Positions 53,159-61,513 of a stretch of 64,000 bases of DNA are shown piece by piece. The notes below the pieces were generated by a model. The model made no database searches. It saw nothing but the letters and a program-made list of their open reading frames with translations, and was not told the DNA's origin. The stretch covers positions 13,565-77,564 of the forward strand of contig CAZYVU010000013.1 in the NCBI GenBank assembly GCA_964651435.1, given 5' to 3'. A program made the position numbers and the translations under genes. Source of the DNA: CAZYVU01 sp964651435. GTDB taxonomy: Bacteria > Desulfobacterota > Syntrophorhabdia > Syntrophorhabdales > CAYQXL01. Every line of letters starts with the position of its first letter. Position 1 is the first letter of the stretch.

Positions 53159-53211
53159 GGATATCCTCCTTTGCGGAAATGGGTGTCGCATGTGGGTTGC
53201 ATGATCAACGT

Positions 53212-54408
53212 TCATCGGCGGCCTCCCCGGAGTCCACCCCCATGCATTCCACCACCACCGAGACTGCCCCCATGCATTCCACCACCACCGCCGAAGCCGG
53301 AGTCACGGCTTGCCTGCCCCCTCATGCCTGCCATCTGATCCTGCCTTCCCATTGACGCCCCGCTCAGCGCGCTGTCGTGGGAGGGGGAATGGCCTACGCC
53401 CTGTTGTCCCGAACCTGTTCTTCCTGCATCGGGCCGCTGGCCGGGAGTGCTCTTGCCTGCGTCGCGTGAAGCCATACCCGCTGACCTGTCCTGGTAACCC
53501 CTCATGTCGTTTCGCCCCTCTGTGGAGCGCCCGGTCGATTGGCCGTACTTCTGCGCCACGGCCTTATTCTGATATGCTACCCCCTGGCGGTGCTGCGGGT
53601 CGTGCTGCCAGTTCTGGTTGCCCCTATTGATGTTGTTGAAGTTGTTCCGGTTAAAATTGTTCGTGTAGAAGTTATTAACCGTGACGTTGTGGTTTCCCCA
53701 ACTGAACCCGCACCACCCTGCGATGGCGGCACCGACGACAAGGCCTGCTCCAAATGCCATGGCTGTGCCGGCCACAGGGGCATAGGGATAGTAATAGTAC
53801 GGGGGCGGGGGCGGATAGGCCGGATAGGCCCAGACGCCGTACACTACGGCGGGGTTATATGCCGGTACGTAGATGACCTGAGGGTCGGCCGGGGCGACTG
53901 TAATGTACTGCTGCTCCACGATCACCTTCTGTTCTTTCGTGGTTTTCAGGTTTCCCTGCGCATAGGCCTTGTTTCGCAGCTCCTGTATCGTGTCCATAAC
54001 CTGGCCCTGCTGGGCCAGAAATGCATCACCGAGCCTCTGGGTCTGCTCAAGGTTCTTACTCATCTGCGCAAGAATATCGGGGAAGTGGGTCATCGATTTG
54101 ACGCTCACATCCCAGGATTTATCCTTGAGCGCCGAGTCGAGCTGGTCTCCTTTGAGGGAGGGGTTTTGCTTTGCCCAGCGATCTGCCTCCACAATCTCCA
54201 AGGGGTACGTTGCCGCCATGAGCATTTGCGACAGGAGCGCGTCCGGATAGAGCGCGATGGGAGCCAGCATTTGGGTGAGTTGTTCTTTGCTGTACTGCCC
54301 CGATGCCCCGCTCTGGGTGCCGCCCTGGGCCAGGAGGCCCGGCGGCAGCGCCAGCAGGCCTGCAAGGAGCCAGCAAAACACATAACCGACCTTCTTGTTG
54401 ATCTTCAT
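53212..54408 (-). CDS. DUF3300 family exported protein with Asn- and Gly-rich tail
   Basis: A 398-residue exported protein: signal peptide (about residues 1-28), a DUF3300 domain (about 38-200: LAPIALYPDALLSQMLMAATYPLEIVEA, SVKSMTHFP, VIYVPAYNPAVVYG), a Tyr/Pro-rich stretch, a hydrophobic Gly/Ala segment (about 215-235), an Asn-rich region (NNFNRNNFNNINRGN) and a C-terminal tail ending in MHGGSLGGGGMHGGGLRGGRR-like Gly/His repeats. The tail is low-complexity and probably disordered. It is followed by the DUF2950 gene after 53 bases, in a two-gene unit. Function is unknown; the low-complexity tail resembles those of cell-envelope proteins. Confidence 0.87.
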   Translation of the reverse strand: MKINKKVGYVFCWLLAGLLALPPGLLAQGGTQSGASGQYSKEQLTQMLAPIALYPDALLSQMLMAATYPLEIVEADRWAKQNPSLKGDQLDSALKDKSWDVSVKSMTHFPDILAQMSKNLEQTQRLGDAFLAQQGQVMDTIQELRNKAYAQGNLKTTKEQKVIVEQQYITVAPADPQVIYVPAYNPAVVYGVWAYPAYPPPPPYYYYPYAPVAGTAMAFGAGLVVGAAIAGWCGFSWGNHNVTVNNFYTNNFNRNNFNNINRGNQNWQHDPQHRQGVAYQNKAVAQKYGQSTGRSTEGRNDMRGYQDRSAGMASRDAGKSTPGQRPDAGRTGSGQQGVGHSPSHDSALSGASMGRQDQMAGMRGQASRDSGFGGGGGMHGGSLGGGGMHGGGLRGGRR

Positions 54409-54685
54409 GATACCCCCTTAGGCATAGGCGAATAGCCGGACACTCCCTGTCGGCAACCCAGGCAATACCCGGCTCGAACCTAAGTATGCTGCGTTTCGGA
54501 CGCCTTGTCAATTGAATCTGAATGGTTCCCCGGCCACCGATGGTACACCCCCGAATCCCCTCTATTGCCCGGGTTTTACCGGGGCCCGACCGGCGGAAAA
54601 AGCTGTGAGCCGGGCACGCCTGCGAAGTTCCTTCCCTTCCTTTGCCGAATTCTAATGAATTTATGGGCAAAATCGGTTAAAAATT

Positions 54686-56113
54686 ATGTCTGTGAGGACG
54701 AAAGAATTAGCCATCGTCGATGTGGAGACGACGGGAGGCAACGCAAGCTCCAACCGGATCATTGAGATTGCAGTGATCAGGGTGTCGGGGGGCGAGTTGA
54801 AAGAAACCTTCTCGACGCTCATCAACCCCGAAACGTCGGTCCCGCCCTTTGTGGCCTGGCTGACGGGCATCAGGGGCGCCGACCTGAGGGGGGCACCTTT
54901 GTTTGCCGACATTAAGGACCGGCTTCTTGAGCTCTTCGACGGTGCGCTCTTTGTGGCCCACAACGCCCGTTTCGATTACAGCTTCGTGCGTAGCGAATTT
55001 GAGCGGGAGGGCGTCACATTCAGCCCCCAGCTTCTCTGCACCATGCGGCTTTCCAGGCACCTTTTCCCCCAGTTTCGCCAGCATGGCCTCGACAGCATCA
55101 TAGGGCGCCACGGCATAACGGTGGCGGAACGGCACAGGGCCTTGGGGGACGCCAGGGCCGTTTGGGATTTCTTGCGTCAGCTCGATACCTCCTACGGTTC
55201 GGAAAGGCTGACGGATGCCCTCACGCGGGTGCTCAAGAAACCTGCGGCCCCGATGCTCATCTCTCAATCCTTGCTCGACGGACTGCCCGAACGGCCCGGT
55301 GTTTACATATTCTACGACAGCCAGGGAACGCCCCTCTACGTGGGCAAGAGCATAAACGTAAAATCGCGTGTTCTGTCCCATTTTTCCGTGGAAGAAGACT
55401 CGATCCGCAGCGAAATCCTGAGAAAGACCGTAACGGACATCGAAGTGGTTCCCATGATGGGAGAGTTGGGGGCCCTCCTTATGGAGGCGTCGCATATCAA
55501 GAAATTGGCACCTGCGCTCAACAAACGATCCCGTCCGGGCAAAAAAATCGTCATAGCAAGGCGCGTGAAAGGAAAAGAAGGGTACGAGACGGTCGAGGTG
55601 GTCTCCGTGGCCCGCCTTCCCGTCAACGAGATCGGACGCATTGTCGGCGTCTTCAAGTCGCAGAAGCAGGCCAGGGAGGTGCTCTGGCAGGCCCTGCGCA
55701 CCCACCGGCTTTGCCCACGCATCATGGGCCTCGAAAAGGGGGAGGGAAGCTGCGCCTACCGGCCCTTGGGGCGCTGTGAAGGGGCGTGCAGCGGTGAGGA
55801 GCGGCCGGCAAGCTACAACCGCCGGTTCGATCTCGCCTTCAGGGACCAGGGCATCAGGCAGTGGCCCTTTAAGGGCCCCGTAGCCGTCATCGAGTATGGG
55901 CCGAAGAGAACGACGGGCGACGTATTCATAGTCGACCGCTGGTGCGTCATCGATGCCTTCCGGTTCGACGAGACGGGGCAGTGGAGGCTTTTCAAGGGCG
56001 ATTCCAGTCTCAACTATGAGGCCTACAAGATCCTCGTGAGCTACGTGAACCGGCAGCGGAATCGCGTGACCATACGGGAGCTGAACGAGGCGGAGCTGGC
56101 GTCTATAGAGTAA
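54686..56113 (+). CDS. DnaQ-like exonuclease fused to GIY-YIG (Cho/UvrC-like) nuclease
   Basis: A 475-residue fusion. Residues about 6-170 form a DEDDh 3'-5' exonuclease (Exo I DVETTGG, Exo II HNARFDYSFV, Exo III HRALGDARA) as in the DNA polymerase III epsilon subunit. Residues about 198-280 form a UvrC-type GIY-YIG domain (ERPGVYIFYDSQGTPLYVGKSINVKSRV). Residues about 290-475 resemble the region after GIY-YIG in Cho-like proteins, with four cysteines (LCPRIMGLEKGEGSC, GRCEGAC). It stands alone between the DUF3300 gene and convergent lexA. A repair role in trimming or incising damage is inferred. Confidence 0.86.
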   Translation: MSVRTKELAIVDVETTGGNASSNRIIEIAVIRVSGGELKETFSTLINPETSVPPFVAWLTGIRGADLRGAPLFADIKDRLLELFDGALFVAHNARFDYSFVRSEFEREGVTFSPQLLCTMRLSRHLFPQFRQHGLDSIIGRHGITVAERHRALGDARAVWDFLRQLDTSYGSERLTDALTRVLKKPAAPMLISQSLLDGLPERPGVYIFYDSQGTPLYVGKSINVKSRVLSHFSVEEDSIRSEILRKTVTDIEVVPMMGELGALLMEASHIKKLAPALNKRSRPGKKIVIARRVKGKEGYETVEVVSVARLPVNEIGRIVGVFKSQKQAREVLWQALRTHRLCPRIMGLEKGEGSCAYRPLGRCEGACSGEERPASYNRRFDLAFRDQGIRQWPFKGPVAVIEYGPKRTTGDVFIVDRWCVIDAFRFDETGQWRLFKGDSSLNYEAYKILVSYVNRQRNRVTIRELNEAELASIE

Positions 56114-56117
56114 AAGG

Positions 56118-56747
56118 CTATCTCAGCATGCGGATGACGGCGATGACCCTCCCCTGGATATCCACGTTGTCTGCCTCGTGGTATAAGGGCATCATGTAAG
56201 GGTTGCAGGGCTGCAGCCGCACCTTGCCGTTTTCAAAGAAGACCTTTTTCAGGGTCACTTCCTGTTCGTTTTTCAGCCAGCAGGCGGCCACGTCGCCGTT
56301 GACGATATCGGACGCCTGCTCAAGAATGACCACGTCGCCGTCGGCAATCATGGCGTCGACCATGGAGTTGCCTCGCACTTGAAGGGCAAAGGCAGCCTTT
56401 CTGCCGCCGGTGATTTCCGCCGGAACGGGAATCATCCGCTGGGCCTCGGCGCTCCACCTGTCGACGGATGGGACCCAGATGGGGTGGCCCGCAGCGATGT
56501 TGCCGAGAAGGGGCACTAAGGTAACGCGGGAGCTGTCATCGGTAATGCGGATGCTGCGGAAGCGCTCCCTGCCCTTTGTAATGGTGCCTTCTTTTTGGAG
56601 ATGCTGCAGGTGGTGCTGAACGACGGACGTGCTCTTGATGGCACAGTGTTCGGCAATCTCCCTGACGGAGGGCGAATAGCCGTTCGTTTCCCTGAAATCT
56701 CTGATAAAACGAAGTATGTCCTCGCGGGTCTTTGATTTCAGCGCCAT
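56118..56747 (-). CDS. lexA: LexA repressor
   Basis: A 209-residue LexA. The N-terminal winged helix (GYSPSVREIAEHCAIKSTSVVQHHLQHLQKEG) is followed by the autoproteolysis domain. The cleavage bond is A86-G87 in NIAAGHP, and the catalytic dyad is S128 (RGNSMVD) and K167 (VTLKK). It is divergent from imuB, and the shared 97-base region contains a palindromic GAAC-N4-GTTC box in the imuB promoter. Its recognition helix is of the type that binds such boxes, as in Gram-positive bacteria. The frame is open to 56783, but the ATG at 56747 matches LexA starts. Confidence 0.95.
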   Translation of the reverse strand: MALKSKTREDILRFIRDFRETNGYSPSVREIAEHCAIKSTSVVQHHLQHLQKEGTITKGRERFRSIRITDDSSRVTLVPLLGNIAAGHPIWVPSVDRWSAEAQRMIPVPAEITGGRKAAFALQVRGNSMVDAMIADGDVVILEQASDIVNGDVAACWLKNEQEVTLKKVFFENGKVRLQPCNPYMMPLYHEADNVDIQGRVIAVIRMLR

Positions 56748-56807
56748 ACCGTAACGTAATAATAGAATGACTATTATAGACAAAAGTCAAGGCCTCGGGG
56801 CGCCGTA

Positions 56808-56836
56808 TTGAAAAATTAGAACATATGTTCTATAAT
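56808..56836 (+). promoter_or_regulatory. imuB promoter
   Basis: TTGAAA at 56808-56813 and TATAAT at 56831-56836 with a 17-base spacer. The start of transcription would fall near 56843, adjacent to the imuB ATG. Confidence 0.75.
56817..56832 (+). promoter_or_regulatory. LexA operator (SOS box)
   Basis: A perfect palindrome TAGAACATATGTTCTA with the core GAAC-N4-GTTC, in the -35/-10 spacer and touching the -10 element of the imuB promoter. This is the ideal position for LexA repression, and lexA is the divergent gene. No second box of this type was found in the intergenic region for lexA itself. Confidence 0.85.
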
Positions 56837-56843
56837 GGGGAGT

Positions 56844-58034
56844 ATGCGAATTGCGTGCGTTTTCGTGCCCCATTTTTGCGTACAGGTCAAAAAGCTGAAG
56901 AACCATAGGCTGAAGAACGCGTTGCTTGTCATCGGCGGCGGTCCGCACGAAAAGGGGTTGGTGGTGGACTATTCGGCAGAGCTGGAGGGGAGGGGCCTCA
57001 GTCTGTCCGCACCGTTGAGAGAGGCCTACCGCCTCGCTCCCGAGGCGCTCTTTTTTCCTTTTGATAAGGACGATTACGAAGACTTCCACCGGGAGCTCCT
57101 TTCCCTTCTCGCCTCCTTTTCTCTGAGGGTGGAACCGGACGGGTACGGTACGGCCTACCTTGATATTACAAAATCCACGCGCATGCTGGGTTCCGAGCCG
57201 GTGGCGGCTTCCCGCATGCGGCGGCAGATTTTTCGCGAATTGGGGCTTGCGGCAAGGATAGGGGTGGGAAACTCGCGGTTTCTCTCCCGCACCGCTGCCT
57301 GCCACGGAGGCTCTTGTGAGCATATTGTCCCTCCCGGCCGGGAGAGGGATTTTCTCGATCCCCTCGGAAGCGGATTGCTGCCCGTACCGGGAGAGGTGAA
57401 GGAGCGCCTGAACCTTTTCGGCCTCAACAGGCTCGGGAAGGTTGCCGCCCTTTCGCTCGATGCCCTGGCGGCCCAGTTCGGGCCTCTCGGGAGGGACATG
57501 TGGGGCTGGGTCAACGGCGTGGAGGAGCGGCGACGCATTCCTCTCAGGCGCACTGTGACGTATGTGAAAAAGGAGATGGTTCTGGACGTCCCCGTTGATA
57601 CGATGGAGCAGATAAGGGGGCCCCTGGCCTATCTTGTCGATGAGCTGGCCGGCGAAATGGAGCAGATAGGTATGGCCTGCCGGAAGGTGAAGGTCTCTTT
57701 TTCCCTGCAGAACGGGCATTATTGTGAGCGGGACTTTGTCTTTCATCTCCCCGTGGTGCGCGGGAAAGAGATTTTGGACAGGCTGGTAAGGGGCATGCAC
57801 GGTGCCGTCGTGGAGGCGCCCATCGCCTTCATCGGTCTCTACGCCCTTGACCTGTCGCCACCTGTTCTTGTTCAGGGCGGCCTCTTTCGGGCAAAGGAGC
57901 AACACGCAGAGGCCCTGAACACGATACGGGGATACCTTGCGGCCAAATACAGAGAGATGCCGGTCATGAAGGTGCGTGAAGACTCCGGCGCCGCGCTCCT
58001 TCCGGAAAGAAGATTTGTTTTTGATGAGTTATGA
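56844..58034 (+). CDS. imuB: ImuB-like inactive Y-family polymerase subunit
   Basis: A 396-residue Y-family protein. The first catalytic aspartate segment is degenerate (CVFVPHFCVQV in place of a D-x-D-x-F-A-A-V-E type motif), and the second acidic pair is lost (GTAYLDIT instead of DEAYLD). The helix-hairpin-helix-like VPGEVKERLNLFGLNRLGKVAAL is present. This is the pattern of ImuB, which tethers the error-prone polymerase DnaE2 and a mutasome, not that of an active DinB. The ATG at 56844 lies at or next to the predicted transcription start, so the message may be leaderless. It overlaps the next small gene by four bases. No imuA gene is seen. Confidence 0.85.
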   Translation: MRIACVFVPHFCVQVKKLKNHRLKNALLVIGGGPHEKGLVVDYSAELEGRGLSLSAPLREAYRLAPEALFFPFDKDDYEDFHRELLSLLASFSLRVEPDGYGTAYLDITKSTRMLGSEPVAASRMRRQIFRELGLAARIGVGNSRFLSRTAACHGGSCEHIVPPGRERDFLDPLGSGLLPVPGEVKERLNLFGLNRLGKVAALSLDALAAQFGPLGRDMWGWVNGVEERRRIPLRRTVTYVKKEMVLDVPVDTMEQIRGPLAYLVDELAGEMEQIGMACRKVKVSFSLQNGHYCERDFVFHLPVVRGKEILDRLVRGMHGAVVEAPIAFIGLYALDLSPPVLVQGGLFRAKEQHAEALNTIRGYLAAKYREMPVMKVREDSGAALLPERRFVFDEL

Positions 58035-58285
58035 GAGCATCACCGTGCGAGCCGGAGATGATAGAGGTGAAGGCCTGTGATGATGGGTGCCCTTCGGTGG
58101 TGAAGGTCAGGGGAAGGCATCTCAGGGTCGCGGCAACGGTGAACATGTGGCGCATTGACGAGGAATGGTGGAGGCGGCCCGTTTCCCGGATCTACTTTTT
58201 GCTCGAATTTGAGAATGGAGCGGTCCTGACCGTGTTTCAGGACCTCGAAAGCGGCCGGTGGTACAGGCAGAACTGGAGGCCGTGA
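58031..58285 (+). CDS. Small DUF6504-like protein of the imuB-dnaE2 cassette
   Basis: An 84-residue protein with a beta-rich pattern: VVKVRGRHLRVAATVNMWRIDEEWWRRPVSRIYFLLEF, then LTVFQDLESGRWYRQNW. The order W-R...YF.LE...G...W.Y.Q.W recalls DUF6504, which occurs between imuB and dnaE2 in other genomes. It begins inside the imuB stop (ATGA overlap), which implies translational coupling. Function unknown; position suggests a mutasome accessory. There is no catalytic motif to point to. Confidence 0.72.
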   Translation: MRASPCEPEMIEVKACDDGCPSVVKVRGRHLRVAATVNMWRIDEEWWRRPVSRIYFLLEFENGAVLTVFQDLESGRWYRQNWRP

Positions 58286-58333
58286 ATGGGCGCCGGGTAA
58301 CCGGAGTCAAGAGAAGGGAGGCCAAAAGCGCAT

Positions 58334-58368
58334 CGGAGAAACGGCGAAACGGAGAAACGGAGAATGGG
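58334..58368 (+). repeat. GGAGAAACGG short tandem repeats upstream of dnaE2
   Basis: Imperfect copies of CGGAGAAACGG, CGAAACGG and GGAGAATGG run in tandem. They fall in an open extension of the dnaE2 frame that is probably untranslated. Confidence 0.7.
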
Positions 58369-58383
58369 AGAACAAGGCGCGCG

Positions 58384-61300
58384 ATGGCGAACGAAACCTA
58401 CATTGAGCTGCATGCCCACTCCAACTTTTCCCTCCTGGACGGCGCATCGCACATAGAGGACCTGGTGCATCGGGCCGCGGAGATGGGCATGGGCGCCCTG
58501 GCCATTACGGACCACGATGGCCTCTACGGCGCCTGTCTGTTTTCGAAGGCCGCCAGGGCCGCGGGCATACGGCCCATCCTCGGGGCGGAGCTGACGCTGG
58601 AAGAGGGGGCGCACCTGACCGTTCTTGTAGAGAACGCCGAAGGCTACGGCAACTTGAGCCGGCTCATCACGAAGTCGCAACTGGCAGGAGAGAAAGGGAG
58701 GCCATGCCTTTCCTGTTCCGATCTTTGGGGGCAGACAAGGGGCCTCATAGGCCTTTCGGGATGCGAGCGGGGCGAGATACCGCGCCTGCTCAAGGCGGGA
58801 GACAGGGCAGGTGCCGCAGGGGCCCTGGAGCGGTACCGCGCAATGTTTGGGGAGGGAAACTTTTACATAGAGCTTCAACATCATCTCAACCCGGAAGACT
58901 CGCGGTGCTGCGCACGGCTCGCCGGACTGGCGGCGCAGACGGGGGCCCCGGCTGTGGCCGTCAACAATGTCCACTACGCGGTGAGGGATGATTATCCGCT
59001 CCACGACGTACTCGTCTGCATCAGGCATGGGGTAACGCTTGACGGCTCTGCCGGTTTGCGGAGGGCCAACTCCGAGTACTACCTCAAGGGACGCCGGGAG
59101 ATGAGCCGCCTCATGGCGCCTTATCCTGCCGCGCTCGATCGTACCGGAGAAATAGCGGGGCGGTGCACATTCGTTCTCGACTTTTCTTCTTCCTTCCCCG
59201 GCTTCCCTACGCCCTCCGGAGAAACGGCCGATGCGTTCCTAAGAAAGCTTGCCATGGAGAGGGCGCAGGGCCGATACGGAGGCCTGACCGAGCCGGTGGT
59301 GGAGCGACTCAACCACGAATTGGCCCTTATCGGGAGCAAGGGGCTTGCGGGCTACTTCCTCGTGGTCTGGGACATTATCGAGTTTGCCCGGGGCATGGGC
59401 ATATCGGCCCAGGGGAGGGGCTCGGCGGCAAGCTCCCTCGTTGCCTACGTCCTCGGCATTACGCCCGTAGACCCGCTGCGCCACAACCTATTTGTGGGCC
59501 GTTTCCTCAACGAAAACGCCGTGCCAGACATCGATGTCGATATTGCCACACAGCGGCGGGAGGAGGTGTTGCAGTACGTCTACAGGAAGTATGGCTGTGA
59601 GAAGGCCGCCATGGTCTGCACCTACGTTACCTTCCGGGGGCGAAACGCCGTCAGGGAGGTGGGAAAGGTGCTGGGCCTCCCCGCCCCGATCCTCGACAGG
59701 ATGGCAAAGACCATCTCTTCCTACGGAGGCGCCCATGCCGTGGAAACGCTGAAGGAGATACCGGAGTTCCGGGACCGGCTTACCTCGGAGGCCTGGCGGC
59801 ACTTCGGCCCCCTCTGCGCAAAGATTGCCCGTTTCCCGAGGCACCTCTCCATCCACGTGGGGGGCATGATCATCACATCCGGGCCCGTTGCGGACATTGT
59901 TCCCCTGGAGCGGGCCAGCATGGAGGGCAGGGTGGTCTGCCAGTGGGACAAGGACGGGGTCGACGATGCGGGGCTTATCAAGGTCGATCTCCTGGGGCTC
60001 CGTATGCTCTCCCTTATCGACGATGCGCGGGCGCTGGCAAAGATCCACAGGGGGGTGGATATCGACTTCGACGCCATGGGGACCGATGACCCGGAGGTCT
60101 ATGACCTCATCGGCAGGGCGGATACAGTGGGCGTTTTTCAGGTGGAAAGCAGGGCGCAGATGCAGACGCTGCCGAAGGTGAGGCCCCGCTCCATCGAAGA
60201 CCTTGCCGTTGAGGTTGCCATCATCCGCCCCGGGCCCCTTCAGGGCCATATGGTCCATCCCTATATCAGGCGACGGCAGGGGGTGGAGCCGGTGGTCCAC
60301 ATGCATCCCCTGTTGAAGCCCATTCTCGGCGAAACGCTGGGCCTCATATTGTTTCAGGAGCAGATACTGGAGGTGGCCTGCGCAGTGGCCGGCTTCTCCG
60401 CCGGAGAGGCGAACGACCTCCGGAAGGCCATGGGGAGAAAGAACGCAAGGGCGGAGCTGGAGAAGTGGCGGGAGCGCTTTGTCTCCGGCGCCGGCCGCCG
60501 TGGGGTGAACGAACAGACAGCCGAAGCCATCTTCCGGCACATAGGCGGCTTCGCTGAATTCGGCTTCTGCAAAAGCCATGCGGCCAGCTTTGCCATCCTC
60601 TGCTACCGGTCCGCCTTTCTCAAGAGGTATTATCCCGCCGAGTTTTACTGCGCCCTCCTCAACAACCAGCCTATGGGGTTTTACATTCCCGAGGTGATCA
60701 TCGGCGATGCAGGGCGTCACGGCATCGCAATCCTGCCCGTAGACATCAATAGGAGCGCATGGCAGTGCAGCCTCGAAGGAGGGCGGATCAGAATAGGCTT
60801 CCGGTACGTTAAAGGCGTTGGCGAGGAGGGGGCGGGCCGCCTTGTGACGGAGCGCGAGAAAGGGCCCTTCCGTTCGCTGAGGGACGTGTACCGGAGAGCG
60901 GGCCTGGAGAAGGATGCGCTCCGGCAGCTCATCGCCGTCGGCGCCTTTGACACGATAGACCGCTCCAGGCGGCAGCTTCTCTGGGAGGCGGGGATGTTCA
61001 CGCCTCTGGACCGTCAGGGGATCGGCTATGACGGGATCGCGTATCGGGCGCCCCTCGAAGAGATGACGGCGGCAGAGAAAACCGTCGTGGACTATACGAT
61101 CCAGGGGTTCTCGTCTGCGGGCCATCTCATGAGCCTATACAGGGCGCGGCTCGCCGCCGCCGGGGCCATCACAAGCGCTGCCCTTGCCGCATGCGCCGGT
61201 GGTGATTCCGTGCGCATCGGGGGATACTGTGTTTGCCTCCAGGTGCCGCCGACGGCGAAGGGTTTTGCCTTCATGACCCTTGAGGATGAGGATGGCCTTA

Positions 61301-61443
61301 TCAATGTTGTGCTGAGACCGGACGACTACAGGAGATACAGGCCGCTTGTGCGATTGGAGCCCCTTCTTCTCGTCGAAGGCGCCGTGGAGCGGAAAGACGG
61401 GCTCATTAATGTCGTCGCCCGGGAGATGATGAAGATCGGGTAA
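58384..61443 (+). CDS. dnaE2: Error-prone DNA polymerase III alpha (DnaE2/ImuC)
   Basis: A 1019-residue C-family polymerase. A PHP domain (ELHAHSNFSLLDGASHIEDL, LAITDHDGLYGA) is followed by the palm with catalytic PDIDVD at 381-386, the fingers (SFAILCYRSAFLKRYYPAEFYCALLNNQPMGFY) and an OB-fold (FAFMTLEDEDGLINVVLRPD). Its length matches DnaE2 rather than replicative DnaE1 (about 1150-1170). I start at the ATG at 58384; the frame is open from 58258 through a repeat. It is the last gene of the SOS mutagenesis operon driven by the LexA-controlled promoter, and is the translesion polymerase. A MFS gene converges from the other side. Confidence 0.94.
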   Translation: MANETYIELHAHSNFSLLDGASHIEDLVHRAAEMGMGALAITDHDGLYGACLFSKAARAAGIRPILGAELTLEEGAHLTVLVENAEGYGNLSRLITKSQLAGEKGRPCLSCSDLWGQTRGLIGLSGCERGEIPRLLKAGDRAGAAGALERYRAMFGEGNFYIELQHHLNPEDSRCCARLAGLAAQTGAPAVAVNNVHYAVRDDYPLHDVLVCIRHGVTLDGSAGLRRANSEYYLKGRREMSRLMAPYPAALDRTGEIAGRCTFVLDFSSSFPGFPTPSGETADAFLRKLAMERAQGRYGGLTEPVVERLNHELALIGSKGLAGYFLVVWDIIEFARGMGISAQGRGSAASSLVAYVLGITPVDPLRHNLFVGRFLNENAVPDIDVDIATQRREEVLQYVYRKYGCEKAAMVCTYVTFRGRNAVREVGKVLGLPAPILDRMAKTISSYGGAHAVETLKEIPEFRDRLTSEAWRHFGPLCAKIARFPRHLSIHVGGMIITSGPVADIVPLERASMEGRVVCQWDKDGVDDAGLIKVDLLGLRMLSLIDDARALAKIHRGVDIDFDAMGTDDPEVYDLIGRADTVGVFQVESRAQMQTLPKVRPRSIEDLAVEVAIIRPGPLQGHMVHPYIRRRQGVEPVVHMHPLLKPILGETLGLILFQEQILEVACAVAGFSAGEANDLRKAMGRKNARAELEKWRERFVSGAGRRGVNEQTAEAIFRHIGGFAEFGFCKSHAASFAILCYRSAFLKRYYPAEFYCALLNNQPMGFYIPEVIIGDAGRHGIAILPVDINRSAWQCSLEGGRIRIGFRYVKGVGEEGAGRLVTEREKGPFRSLRDVYRRAGLEKDALRQLIAVGAFDTIDRSRRQLLWEAGMFTPLDRQGIGYDGIAYRAPLEEMTAAEKTVVDYTIQGFSSAGHLMSLYRARLAAAGAITSAALAACAGGDSVRIGGYCVCLQVPPTAKGFAFMTLEDEDGLINVVLRPDDYRRYRPLVRLEPLLLVEGAVERKDGLINVVAREMMKIG

Positions 61444-61513
61444 GCGCTAAAGAGGCTCAGGCGCATATATCGAGAGGAGGGATGATTCTCGCGCCGCGCC
61501 GCATGAAAGGCGC

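Noticed and set aside
59488..61125. 545-codon antisense frame across dnaE2
   Set aside because: Third-position GC bias leaves long open frames opposite real genes. The composition is rich in Pro, His and Leu and lacks family motifs.
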